From: Candidatus Zophobacter franzmannii | GTDB taxonomy: Bacteria > Cloacimonadota > Cloacimonadia > Cloacimonadales > JAFGVF01 | Assembly (NCBI GenBank): GCA_030765245.1 | Contig: JAVCCX010000160.1 | Span: 1 to 8,593 of the forward strand | Direction of reading: 5' to 3' | Length of the DNA: 8,593 nt | In this document: positions 1-8,096 of the stretch, one piece after another | How the letters are laid out: every line of letters starts with the position of its first letter | How positions within the stretch are numbered: position 1 is the first letter of the stretch | Program-made: the position numbers and the translations under genes | Notes under the pieces: model-generated | Database searches by the model: none | The model's input: only the letters and a program-made list of their open reading frames with translations | What the model was told of the DNA's origin: nothing

Positions 1-1184
1 ACTACTCATTACTCCCTGAATTCCCTGCTTGCAAGGAAAAAGAACTGTTCCTTAAGGCTCATCAACTCTTTGAAAAACACAATCGAACGAAGGTCTTATA
101 TCAAGCATTTGGGAATAGATACCTCAGACACAATCCTCCTGCTGAACCTCTTTCTCAACCTGAAATGGATGAGATTTACGGACTTTTCTATTCAAGGAAA
201 CCACATCCATCTTATGGCAAAGCATCGTTTAAAGCATTTGATCAGATTAAAGAGTCTGTTACCTCTCATCGTGGTTGTTTTGGCGGTTGTAACTTCTGTG
301 CAATTGGTTGTCACCAGGGTAAGAGTATTAGTTCTCGTTCCCAGGAATCCATTATTAACGAGATAAAGCAGATCACTGAACACAATTACTTCAAAGGCAC
401 TGTTTCAGACATCGGTGGTCCGTCTGCGAATATGTACCAAATGAGTTGTCGCCAGGGTATTAGTAAAACATGCCCGAGGCTCTCATGTATATATCCAAAT
501 ATTTGTCCTCACTTGAATTACAACCATAAGCCGAATCGTGACCTTCTGGATGCTGCTTTGAATATTCCTAAGGTTAAACATGTGTTTGTCGCCTCAGGCA
601 TCCGTTTTGACCTTGCAATGAACGATAAGAAGTATATTCGGATGATATCTGAACGGCATACCGGTGGTCATTTAAAATTAGCTCCGGAACATGCAGTTGA
701 TAAAGTCTTGAAATTGATGAATAAGCCTTCTGCAACGAGTTACCTGCAATTTTGTGAGAAGTTCTCGGCAATCTCCAAAGAAAGCGGAAAACAACAACAG
801 ATTATTCCCTACCTGATTGTTGGCCATCCCGGAACAACTCTGAATGACGCTATTGAACTTGCCCTCTTTCTTAAGAGAAATGGGATTAGACCTGAACAGG
901 TTCAAGAGTTTACGCCTACTCCAATGTCTATTTCAACGACTATGTACTATACAGAATTGGATTATTCAACAGGTAAGAAGTTGCCTGTTCCTAAAGGGCG
1001 TGAAATTAGACTCCAGAAGGCATTGGCTCAGTGGTTTATGCCAGCAAATAGAAAACTTGTTCATGAAGCTCTCCAGAAAGCCGGTAGGCTCGATGTAGAA
1101 AAAGAGTTGTACGGAGGCAAGAAGACTGAAACTCACTCATCTACAAATAAAAGTAAAGATAGATATAGAAAGAAGCGAAGATAG
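1..1184 (+). CDS. ygiQ: YgiQ family radical SAM protein, C-terminal part (5' end outside window)
   Basis: The frame is open from the first full codon at base 3 to the TAG at 1182-1184 (393 codons), so the true start lies left of the window. The radical SAM CX3CX2C cluster (CFGGCNFC) at 276-299 would bind the 4Fe-4S centre that cleaves S-adenosylmethionine. Family hallmarks follow in order: a Ser-Arg-Ser-x-(E/D)-Ser-Ile-(I)-Asn-Glu stretch, DIGGPSANMY, a second Cys-rich region (CPRLSCIYPNICPH), the GGHLKLAPEH segment, and FTPTPMSISTTMYYT near the C terminus. The N-terminal UPF0313-type region is mostly missing from view. The substrate of YgiQ proteins is unknown to me. The protein ends in a Lys/Arg-rich tail of about 20 residues, probably disordered. 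Its stop codon is one base from the stop of the opposing rloB remnant, with no obvious terminator hairpin between them. Confidence 0.93.
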   Translation, partial: YSLLPEFPACKEKELFLKAHQLFEKHNRTKVLYQAFGNRYLRHNPPAEPLSQPEMDEIYGLFYSRKPHPSYGKASFKAFDQIKESVTSHRGCFGGCNFCAIGCHQGKSISSRSQESIINEIKQITEHNYFKGTVSDIGGPSANMYQMSCRQGISKTCPRLSCIYPNICPHLNYNHKPNRDLLDAALNIPKVKHVFVASGIRFDLAMNDKKYIRMISERHTGGHLKLAPEHAVDKVLKLMNKPSATSYLQFCEKFSAISKESGKQQQIIPYLIVGHPGTTLNDAIELALFLKRNGIRPEQVQEFTPTPMSISTTMYYTELDYSTGKKLPVPKGREIRLQKALAQWFMPANRKLVHEALQKAGRLDVEKELYGGKKTETHSSTNKSKDRYRKKRR

Positions 1185-1185
1185 A

Positions 1186-1845
1186 TTATTGCTTTAGATG
1201 ATCATTTAGCTCTTCTACAAGCAAATCAACCTTTGTGCATGGATTATTGTTCCTTGAATCGTAACCTAATTCCGACTTATCCCCTTTGGACTCTCTGAGT
1301 CTCCTCGCGTTATCGAATGCAATATATTGGCTATCAAGTAAAGAATAGTACATATCAGTTGAGTTCTTCGTATATTTCTTTTCCCTAGCTTTTGTTAGCA
1401 AGGATTCAAACTGTGTACGGCTCAATCCTGTATTTCTATATTCGTAATGAAGCAGATGCCATAGTTCAAAACATTCATTAGAATAGGCTATCTTAAATTT
1501 TACATCTTTAGCTCAGCGAACCTTTAGCAATCTTGAAGGCATTATCATAGTTATCTTTTCAAATGAGTCTTTATCCATTACAATCCAGACAGTTTCAAAA
1601 GTTTTACCTAACCCTTTAAACTCCTTCCATTCCTTTTTAGAGTATTGTACTAAGCTTTTTGTATTTCTACCAGCACCTATCACTTCAACTCTAATCCCTA
1701 TAGTTCTGAACGATTTAAAATAATTTGGCTCTGTTTTTGTTCCTTCACAGACTATCAGTATACTACCTTTATTAAGTCTCTCTTCCTCTTTCCTTTTAGA
1801 TACTTCATTCAGTTTCTGCTTTTTTAAAAAATCTTTACTCCCCAT
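1186..1845 (-). pseudogene. rloB: RloB-like TOPRIM protein, frameshifted
   Basis: The RloB family pairs with the ATPase RloA; such ATPase/TOPRIM pairs are associated with phage defence and abortive infection. ATG at 1845 opens MGSKDFLKKQ and overlaps the rloA stop (1835-1837) by 11 bases, typical of coupled translation. The TOPRIM signature is present: ILIVCEGTKTEPNYF with Glu34, and the acidic pair in VMDKDSF (Asp91, Asp93). After Glu96-Lys97 the frame breaks. Reading continues sensibly in the next frame as DNYDNAFKIAKGSL, then returns to the original frame as AKDVKFKIAYSNECFELWHLL and runs to the TAA at 1186-1188. The unshifted frame hits TGA at 1513-1515. The simplest explanation is loss of one A from a run read as TTTT at 1556-1559 and gain of one base near 1512-1518. 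Either the gene is decaying or the sequence has two errors. The family match comes from the two motif blocks and the neighbour; calling it a pseudogene is inference. Confidence 0.8.
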
Positions 1846-2323
1846 GGCAATCTCCATCAATTTCATCAAAATTACCAAGGTAAGGAATACCTCCATATTT
1901 ACCCATCATATAGTCTTGCATGTATGAAGCTCCTTTACGAATTCCTTGGATAGAAGATAAAGAAAATAACTCCGACTCACCATATTTATTTTTATCAGTA
2001 ATATATACTTGATCTCTTCTAATTGTTCTTGAAGTTAGTAGCGTTTGTGAATTATGGGCAGAAAATATTAGCTGTGCTTTGCCTTCTGGAACTGAATTTA
2101 CATAATCAAATACCCATTTTAACAATGCTGGGTGTATGCTATTATCCAGTTCATCAATAAGAACTGGAACTTCCATCTCAATTGACCTAAAAATAGGTCC
2201 AAGAATTCCTAATAGCTTATTGCAATTTATTGAATTCAATTGCTTATAGCTCTTAATTATATTATTCAGAATTTGACTATTATAAAGTATAGATAAAAGC
2301 TTAATATTGGGGATACCCATCAT
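1835..2323 (-). pseudogene. rloA: RloA-like AAA/ABC-type ATPase, C-terminal remnant
   Basis: This is the C-terminal 162 codons of an RloA-type ATPase (SMC/OLD-like, AAA_15/AAA_21 group). The Walker B motif VLIDELD lies at residues 54-60 and is followed by NSIHP. The switch/H-loop QLIFSAHNSQTL has His90. The C terminus YMMGKYGGIPYLGNF matches the usual end of this family. The Walker A P-loop and the coiled-coil middle are absent, and in-frame reading upstream meets a TAA two codons before the first ATG. Intact relatives are roughly 350-450 residues, so more than half is missing. The region where a Ser-Gly-Thr-type signature is expected reads NSINCNKLL, possibly also degraded. The remnant abuts the oppositely oriented flippase gene, so the 5' half was removed or replaced there. 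ATP binding from this fragment alone is not expected. Confidence 0.8.
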
Positions 2324-2403
2324 TGATTAAAAACTACTTAAAAAAAACAGTTTACAAGCTTTTAAAACAATTAATAATGACGAAAATCTATTGTGAGGAT
2401 TTA

Positions 2404-3903
2404 TTGTTAGAAAATATCCGTACTACAGCAAAGCATACAGCAGTTTACAGCATAGGGAATATCGCGATAAAGATACTCGGTTTCATGCTGTTACCATTAT
2501 ACACAGATAAGCTATCTGTTGGTGATTTTGGTACTCTCGGACTGCTAGAAGTGACTGCAGCTTTCATGGTCGCTGTATTCGGATTTAGAATTCCAACTGC
2601 TATGATGCGTTGGTGTGCCAATGCAAAGTCACCGGAAGAAGAGAAGTCTGTAATTTCTACTTCAATCCTTACACTCTTAGCAATACTTGGACTCTATCTT
2701 GTAGGTTCATATTTTCTTAGAGGTACTTACTCCCATCTAATTTTCCAGAGGGATGACTTTATCCCTTTTCTAACAATTCTATTTATCTCAGTTACTTTCG
2801 AAATATTTAATCAGATCCCATTTGAACTAATCAGATTCCATCAGAAATCATTTCTATATACTTTCCTGATGTTTGTCAGACTCGGAGCAATGCTTGGGCT
2901 GAATATTTACTTCATTGTTTTCTTGAATAAAGGAGTTTATGGTATAGTTTTAAGTGCCATGATAAGCAATGCATTGATTACTCTAATCACCATCCCTTAT
3001 CTGCTTAAACAGCTCACACCAAAGTTTAATGTTACTGTCTTGAAAGAGATGCTAATCTATAGTTATCCTCTAATCTTCTCACAAGTATCAACCATGCTTC
3101 TCTCAATGTCAGATAGATATCTATTGAACCACTTCTCAACCAGAGAACAAGTTGGGCTTTATACACTTGCATATAAGTTTGCTACAGTGATAAATGTATT
3201 TGTCCTTACTTCCTTCCAGATGGGATTCTTACCAATCGCCTATAAGATGTATGATAAACCGGAAGCACAAAGGTTCTTCGCAAAGACACTTACTTACCTT
3301 GTTTTTATTACAATGATAACAGCCCTTGGCCTTTCATTCTTCTCCAGAGAAGTTATCCAGCTAATGGCTAAGAATAGCGATTATTGGGCTGCTTACACAG
3401 TTATTCCAATTATCTCACTAGCATTAGTCTTTAAAGGCGTACAGTGGGTAATCTCATTGGGACTTCATTATGTTAAAAAGACAAAGTACAATGCTATGAT
3501 TGTCCTCATCTCGGCCTTAGTAAACATCATCTTAAACATCCTATTGATTCCAAAGTATGGTATCTATGGTGCAGCATTTACTACTCTTTTCTCGATGATT
3601 GTAATGTCGATACTCTATCATCAGATTGCACAACGACACTATCCTGTTCGTTATGAGATAGGCAAACTTATCGCTCAAATAGTCTTAGGAGTTTCGCTAT
3701 TCTTAATATCCCTTACATTCTATAACCTCCCGATGTTACCAAATGTACTTCTCAAACTACTCTTAGTAGCTAGCTATCCGTTCATCCTCTATCTCTTCAA
3801 GTTCTATGAACCTATCGAGTTAGATAGAATGCGTGGTTTCTGGAAGAAGTGGAAAAACCCTCTCACCTGGGCATCTCATCTCCCTGAGTTGTTTAAGGAT
3901 TAG
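2404..3903 (+). CDS. Polysaccharide/oligosaccharide flippase (Wzx/MATE-like MOP exporter)
   Basis: This is a very hydrophobic protein of about 499 residues with some 12-14 predicted membrane helices and short charged loops, the usual size and profile of Wzx/RfbX-type members of the MOP superfamily. Such proteins flip lipid-linked sugar units across the inner membrane for O-antigen, capsule or exopolysaccharide assembly. The N terminus (LENIRTTAKHTAVYSIGNI, then GFMLLPLYTDKLSVGDFG) is typical of the family. I prefer TTG at 2404, preceded by GAGGA at 2395-2399, because the conserved N terminus begins there. An in-frame ATG at 2377 and TTG at 2323 are alternatives lacking a good ribosome site. 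A weak promoter (TTTACA 2351-2356, TAATGA 2375-2380, 18-base spacer) would fit the 2404 start. No glycosyltransferase is adjacent, so the substrate cannot be named. The next gene starts three bases after the stop and is probably co-transcribed. Confidence 0.85.
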   Translation: MLENIRTTAKHTAVYSIGNIAIKILGFMLLPLYTDKLSVGDFGTLGLLEVTAAFMVAVFGFRIPTAMMRWCANAKSPEEEKSVISTSILTLLAILGLYLVGSYFLRGTYSHLIFQRDDFIPFLTILFISVTFEIFNQIPFELIRFHQKSFLYTFLMFVRLGAMLGLNIYFIVFLNKGVYGIVLSAMISNALITLITIPYLLKQLTPKFNVTVLKEMLIYSYPLIFSQVSTMLLSMSDRYLLNHFSTREQVGLYTLAYKFATVINVFVLTSFQMGFLPIAYKMYDKPEAQRFFAKTLTYLVFITMITALGLSFFSREVIQLMAKNSDYWAAYTVIPIISLALVFKGVQWVISLGLHYVKKTKYNAMIVLISALVNIILNILLIPKYGIYGAAFTTLFSMIVMSILYHQIAQRHYPVRYEIGKLIAQIVLGVSLFLISLTFYNLPMLPNVLLKLLLVASYPFILYLFKFYEPIELDRMRGFWKKWKNPLTWASHLPELFKD

Positions 3904-3906
3904 GCA

Positions 3907-4404
3907 ATGAGAAGAAAACCAAAAGGCAATTTCTGTGAGATTAAGCGTCACAGGATAATTACACCTTCTATCTGTAGTATTTGCGAAAGGATTGGCTTCT
4001 GCAAGTCCTTCCGTGAGTACTATATGAAGAATAAACGCTTTTATCGTAACTTCGTATATGATTTAGCAGAAAAATTTCCAGATAAATATCAAGTGGAGGT
4101 AGTATTTATGGCTACAAAAGAAACATTTATCCAAATCGTGGATAAGAAAACCGGAAACATTGAGAAGATAATCAGCATGGAAACACTTAACGCATTGCCG
4201 ATTGAAGAGAAGATTAAGTTCGCCAGAGGTAAGATACTTTATCAGGTAGCATACCAGATTGAACCTATTGTGAAGATTGAAATGAAAAAGAAACCAATCA
4301 TTGAAGAGATGGTTTTTGAAAAAGAGGAAACTGTAGAGAAACCTGCACCTAAGAAGAAAGAGATAGCAAAGCCTAAGAAGACAACCTCAAAAGCTAAGAA
4401 ATAG
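3907..4404 (+). CDS. Hypothetical protein with N-terminal Cys cluster and Lys-rich tail
   Basis: I do not recognise this 165-residue protein. ATG at 3907 has AAGGA at 3895-3899, seven bases upstream and inside the end of the flippase gene, so the two form an operon with three bases between stop and start. Four cysteines (10, 23, 26, 32; spacing C-x12-C-x2-C-x5-C) suggest a small zinc or iron-sulfur site. Residues 35-65 are basic and aromatic. Residues 68-125 look like a compact alpha/beta segment (MATKETFIQIVDKKTG onward). The last ~35 residues are a Glu then Lys/Pro/Ala-rich low-complexity tail that could bind nucleic acid or membrane phospholipid. There is no signal peptide or membrane helix. 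A strong internal ribosome site may produce a second, shorter product. The stop TAG is immediately followed by the stop of the converging mrfB gene. A function linked to the flippase is not supported beyond co-location. Confidence 0.75.
   Translation: MRRKPKGNFCEIKRHRIITPSICSICERIGFCKSFREYYMKNKRFYRNFVYDLAEKFPDKYQVEVVFMATKETFIQIVDKKTGNIEKIISMETLNALPIEEKIKFARGKILYQVAYQIEPIVKIEMKKKPIIEEMVFEKEETVEKPAPKKKEIAKPKKTTSKAKK
4095..4110 (+). promoter_or_regulatory. Strong internal Shine-Dalgarno and in-frame ATG
   Basis: GGAGG at 4095-4099 lies eight bases before the ATG at 4108-4110, which is in frame with the 3907-4404 gene at its residue 68. This is a better ribosome site than that of the annotated start. 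Translation from here would give a 98-residue protein lacking the cysteine cluster. It could be a genuine second start, the true sole start, or chance codon choice (Val-Glu-Val-Val-Phe). Confidence 0.4.
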
Positions 4405-5586
4405 TTAGGACTTACTCCTTTGCAATTTAGCAGTAAGTCTTTGCTTTCGGTGCTGCCATTTTGCGTGGTAATCACTGTTTGCCAGAGGTAAACTTTGAAG
4501 GAAAGCCATAGCCTGCTCTGTATATTGCAAGGCAAGTTCGCTATTCTTGCTTTTGTGCTCTGCATATTTTGCAAGCTCTTCTAAGGCAGTGAGATTATCA
4601 GTTTTAGCTAGTTGTTCCCAAACCGGGACAGCGTTCTGATAGTCAGCACGGCGTTTATAGAGCAAACTTAATCGAAGTAGAGTTGATTCGTCGGTCTCAT
4701 CTTCTTGGTTGGATTCAAGGATTCCTACAGCCTTATCTGTCATTCCGGCAACCTCGTAGTACTTACTGCAAGGAAGTAGATGTTCTTGAACATCAGACGG
4801 ATTTGCAATAATATTGCTTAGGTAATCGAGAAGAACAGGCATACTCAGAATATCGATGGTATTATGATCATGGATTTTAACTATATCACCTGTGTATCCG
4901 GTCTCTAAGAAGTTAAAGTAAGCCCAGGGAATCTTCCATCCCGGGATTTCATCCTCATCCACCCTATCATACTTCAGGATTTCTCTCTCTATAGTTTGCA
5001 AGGAACAATCCGTTAGTTTTCCTCTCCAAAACCTTCGTACTAAATGGAGCAAATCCAACTGATACTTATCTTTAATCCGATAGTTTATTCCATGAAAATC
5101 ATAGCGTGACTGCAATAGATTCATATCATAGCTCTTACCATTATAACTAACAATCAAGTCATACTTCTCAAAGATTTCCCGTAGTTCAATTAGTAGAGTC
5201 AACTCAGAAGCAGGGTCCGGTAAAAACCAGCGTCTAACAACAAACTTATCATCTTCAAAACTCCCGAGTCCTACCAATACAGCATAGGACCCACCTCCGG
5301 TATTTAATCCGGTAGTTTCTGTATCGACGAAGAGATATTTAGAGCTTGGGATATCAAAGGGTAACTTCTCTTTCTTAATAATAGCTTCGGGAATTGCTGG
5401 AACAGAAAGGAGGCATTCACCGAATATCATTCCGATTTCAAAGCTCTTTTCTGAATAGAATACATCACCTTCATCCCGGTGAATATAGGTCCCTTCAATA
5501 TCTTCATGAATAGTGCATTCGGTTTGTTCAATAGCTTCACTGCTCTTATCTTCCAGGTCTTTGAAGATTGCATCCCAACCTTTCAT
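4405..5586 (-). CDS. mrfB: MrfB/YprB-like DEDDh 3'-5' exonuclease with TPR-like C terminus
   Basis: This 393-residue protein matches the YprB (RNase_H_2-like) family; in Bacillus subtilis MrfB is the metal-dependent exonuclease partner of the MrfA helicase in repair of mitomycin C lesions. Visible exonuclease motifs are ExoI FVDTETTGL (Asp88, Glu90), ExoII SYNGKSYDMNLLQSR (Asp154) and ExoIII HDHNTIDILSM (His241, Asp245), giving a complete DEDDh set. Residues ~265-380 are alpha-helical with repeated Tyr/Ala/Leu patterns (KYYEVAGMTDKAVGIL, LLYKRRADYQNAVPVWEQL), consistent with tetratricopeptide-like repeats for protein contact. The start ATG at 5584-5586 overlaps the mrfA stop as TAATG, and GAGGAAGG sits just upstream inside mrfA, so translation is coupled. 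The stop abuts that of the converging hypothetical gene with no spacer. All catalytic residues are intact, so an active enzyme is expected. Confidence 0.88.
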   Translation of the reverse strand: MKGWDAIFKDLEDKSSEAIEQTECTIHEDIEGTYIHRDEGDVFYSEKSFEIGMIFGECLLSVPAIPEAIIKKEKLPFDIPSSKYLFVDTETTGLNTGGGSYAVLVGLGSFEDDKFVVRRWFLPDPASELTLLIELREIFEKYDLIVSYNGKSYDMNLLQSRYDFHGINYRIKDKYQLDLLHLVRRFWRGKLTDCSLQTIEREILKYDRVDEDEIPGWKIPWAYFNFLETGYTGDIVKIHDHNTIDILSMPVLLDYLSNIIANPSDVQEHLLPCSKYYEVAGMTDKAVGILESNQEDETDESTLLRLSLLYKRRADYQNAVPVWEQLAKTDNLTALEELAKYAEHKSKNSELALQYTEQAMAFLQSLPLANSDYHAKWQHRKQRLTAKLQRSKS

Positions 5587-8069
5587 TATTGCCTTCCTCT
5601 ATTCAGCTCTTCGAGCATCTCAAGCACTATCTCTTTTGCTCCTTCTCCCTGTTCAGCTACAGGTCCAACACAGGCAGGGCATCCACTTGAGCAGGAACAA
5701 GCTTTTACATGTCTCTCTCCCTCTGTTAACAGCTTAGGGAAGATTTCGTAGAGCTTCTTTGAAAGTCCGACTCCTCCGGCTGCACTGTCATGGAAAATTA
5801 CAGCACACTCTTCGTGTGAGAGATTATTATTTGCTTTGAAATTTACTCTGATATCCTTACTATCACACATCAGATAAATCGGGGCAATGTTTCTTAATAG
5901 ATAGGATAATCCGGCAAGTCCACTCTGGATAATCAGTTTGCGTTCAGCTTCCTTGTGACAAGCAGAGCATAGGATTATAAGATTCTCAGGTCCATTTGCC
6001 TTCAATCTACTTGGGAATGTCCTAAAGGGTTGAATATGGTGTACATCAAACGACTTCTCAAGTTCCTGAGCACCACAAGCCTGACATGTATGTTTATCCC
6101 TGTCCCTGATAATCTTCTTTAGATTACTCCATCCGGGACCATAATCGTTTTGTTCATTGTTCCAGACGCCTTTCTCTTTCAGGAGTTTAATCGTTTCCTC
6201 TTTGAATCCGAGCCAAAATCCGTCAGTAATCAGGTGAAGGGGCGGCATCTCAAGCTCATGATAACTTAAAATCTCATTCGTATGCCATTTCATTCGTTTA
6301 TAACCGGTAACAGTATCTGTCACCTGTATCTGCCCTATATACGCATTCAAACTATCAGCGTCCTTATCATCATACTTCTCCAGAAGCTCATACTCGGTCT
6401 TACTCATAACCTGTGTGAAGTAGTCACACTGCATCCGTTCCAACACAGCTTCCTTCTTCTCAAAGTCTAATTTTTCTACATAAAAGGTCTCGCCATTATG
6501 GATATAGATAGCCTCAGGATGCACCATCCAATAGGCACTCGGTTCATCCACTATCCCGACTGTTATTCCATCTGCTTGAAGTCTAAAACTACTACCTCCT
6601 GTACTTCTCAAGGAAAACTTCTCAGCAGGGAATTCAGTAGATTTCCAATAGTGTTTATCTCGTGATTTGTAACTCTTTCCCATCTTCTGCAAAAGTTGCA
6701 TATATCTCTGTAAATCTTCTTGTTTCAGATCTCCAAACTTCTCATCATCGAGAAATGGTTTCTCAAATAGTGCACATTGTAGATGGAATAATAAGATATA
6801 GGGATTGTCAGGGTTGATAAGCGGTTCTTCAGGAGAACGCTCTAAGAGATACTCAGGATGTTGAACAAGATACTGGTCAAGCAGTCCGGAACCTGCTACG
6901 AAGATTGTCATCGATTCTGTTGCTTGCCTTCCTGCTCTTCCACTTTGTTGGAATACGGAGGCAATACTCCCGGGATATCCACTGATTACAACATTATCAA
7001 GCCCACCAATATCAATCCCAAGTTCAAGGGCATTGGTTGCAACAACCATCTTTATCTCTTCATCCCGAAGTCTTTTCTCAATCTCTCTTCGCTCCTGAGG
7101 TAGATAACCACTTCGGTAACCTAGGATACTATCTTTCATCGAGCCTTCAGCCGTCTGAAGATATGATACTAGTAGTTCCACAGACCTTCTTGTTACAGTA
7201 AATATCAAGGTCTGACCGGGAAAATCATGGAGAAAGGAACCAATCCTTACTGTCTCCTGGATTATATTTCTTCTTATTCCTAACGCTTCGTTCACAACAG
7301 GTGGATTATAGATAATAAAATGACTCTCTCCGTGTGGGGAACCATCCTCATCTACTACTTCAAACTCTGATTCAATCAAACACTTTACAAAGGGTCTAAT
7401 TCCTGATAGAGTCGCAGATGTTAGGATAAACTGAATATTGCCACCATAATGTTTTGATATTCTCTTTAGACGTCTTAACAGATTGGCAAGATGAGAACCA
7501 AATACACCTCTGTAGATATGTACTTCATCGATAATCACATAACGCAATCTGGCAAAGAACTTACTCCATTTTGTATGATTAGGCAAGATGCCAAGATTCA
7601 GCATGTCAGGATTTGTCATAATAATCCGTGAACTCTCTCTTATCTTTGTTCGCTTTTCCGTTGGAGTATCACCGTCATATATGCTAGGTTTCTCTTTGAT
7701 CCCACATTCGCTCATCAAGGCACTCAGTTTATTAAATTGGTCCTGCGCTAAAGCTTTCATAGGGAACATCAGAAGGGCAGTCGAATTTCCTCCCTGAAGA
7801 AGGTCATTGATAATTGGCAATTGATAACAGAGACTTTTACCACTGGCAACACCGGTTGTAATAACCGTGTTACGCTTATTCAGAATATGCTCAATCGCTT
7901 CATTCTGATGAGAGTAAAGCTGAACAATATGCTGTTTATCAAGCATCTTCACAATAGTCGGATGAATTCGTGAAGGTATCTCTTTAAACTTTGCAGCTTG
8001 CATCGGTTTGTCAGCTTGTATCGCTATATTGTTTCTGAAAGATGGGTTCTCTGTAAAGTATTCGTACAT
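5586..8069 (-). CDS. mrfA: MrfA/YprA-like DEAD/DEAH-box helicase with MZB domain carrying an inserted HNH nuclease
   Basis: This 827-residue superfamily 2 helicase has SHQNEAIEHI at 53-62, Walker A TGVASGKS (72-79), motif II DEVH (181-184), motif III LTSATL (216-221), motif V ATNALELGIDIGG (344-356) and motif VI QQSGRAGRQ (374-382). The C terminus carries the DUF1998/MZB zinc site: Cys791, Cys793, Cys797 and Cys800 in CSCSSGCPACVGP. B. subtilis MrfA is about 750 residues; the excess is an insert at ~626-714 between LHLITDGFWLGF and GLAGLSYLLRNIAPIYLMCD. It is a complete HNH domain: zinc pairs CQAC (662, 665) and CSAC (701, 704), Asp675-x-His677-His678, Asn696 and His705. ATG 8069 has GAAGGA five bases upstream (8075-8080). 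mrfB follows with a TAATG overlap. By homology the protein translocates on DNA with MrfB in lesion repair; the role of the HNH domain is unknown. Helicase identity is firm, the HNH motif is plainly visible, and nuclease activity is inference. Confidence 0.92.
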   Translation of the reverse strand: MYEYFTENPSFRNNIAIQADKPMQAAKFKEIPSRIHPTIVKMLDKQHIVQLYSHQNEAIEHILNKRNTVITTGVASGKSLCYQLPIINDLLQGGNSTALLMFPMKALAQDQFNKLSALMSECGIKEKPSIYDGDTPTEKRTKIRESSRIIMTNPDMLNLGILPNHTKWSKFFARLRYVIIDEVHIYRGVFGSHLANLLRRLKRISKHYGGNIQFILTSATLSGIRPFVKCLIESEFEVVDEDGSPHGESHFIIYNPPVVNEALGIRRNIIQETVRIGSFLHDFPGQTLIFTVTRRSVELLVSYLQTAEGSMKDSILGYRSGYLPQERREIEKRLRDEEIKMVVATNALELGIDIGGLDNVVISGYPGSIASVFQQSGRAGRQATESMTIFVAGSGLLDQYLVQHPEYLLERSPEEPLINPDNPYILLFHLQCALFEKPFLDDEKFGDLKQEDLQRYMQLLQKMGKSYKSRDKHYWKSTEFPAEKFSLRSTGGSSFRLQADGITVGIVDEPSAYWMVHPEAIYIHNGETFYVEKLDFEKKEAVLERMQCDYFTQVMSKTEYELLEKYDDKDADSLNAYIGQIQVTDTVTGYKRMKWHTNEILSYHELEMPPLHLITDGFWLGFKEETIKLLKEKGVWNNEQNDYGPGWSNLKKIIRDRDKHTCQACGAQELEKSFDVHHIQPFRTFPSRLKANGPENLIILCSACHKEAERKLIIQSGLAGLSYLLRNIAPIYLMCDSKDIRVNFKANNNLSHEECAVIFHDSAAGGVGLSKKLYEIFPKLLTEGERHVKACSCSSGCPACVGPVAEQGEGAKEIVLEMLEELNRGRQ

Positions 8070-8096
8070 CTGTATCCTTCTCTGTCTGATAAGCTT

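Noticed and set aside
1512..1559. Programmed ribosomal frameshifting in rloB
   Set aside because: Two opposite shifts would be needed within about 45 bases, there is no convincing slippery heptamer or downstream structure, and the partner rloA is itself truncated; decay or sequence error is simpler.
2323..2403. Longer N terminus for the flippase (TTG 2323 or ATG 2377)
   Set aside because: The extra residues are Lys-rich and unlike the family N terminus, they lack a ribosome site, and the segment is the AT-rich junction with the rloA remnant.
5479..5751. Rightward open frames opposite the mrfA/mrfB junction and elsewhere under mrfA and ygiQ
   Set aside because: They are antisense or alternate-frame shadows of clearly recognisable genes, with low-complexity Ser/Leu-rich translations and no ribosome sites.
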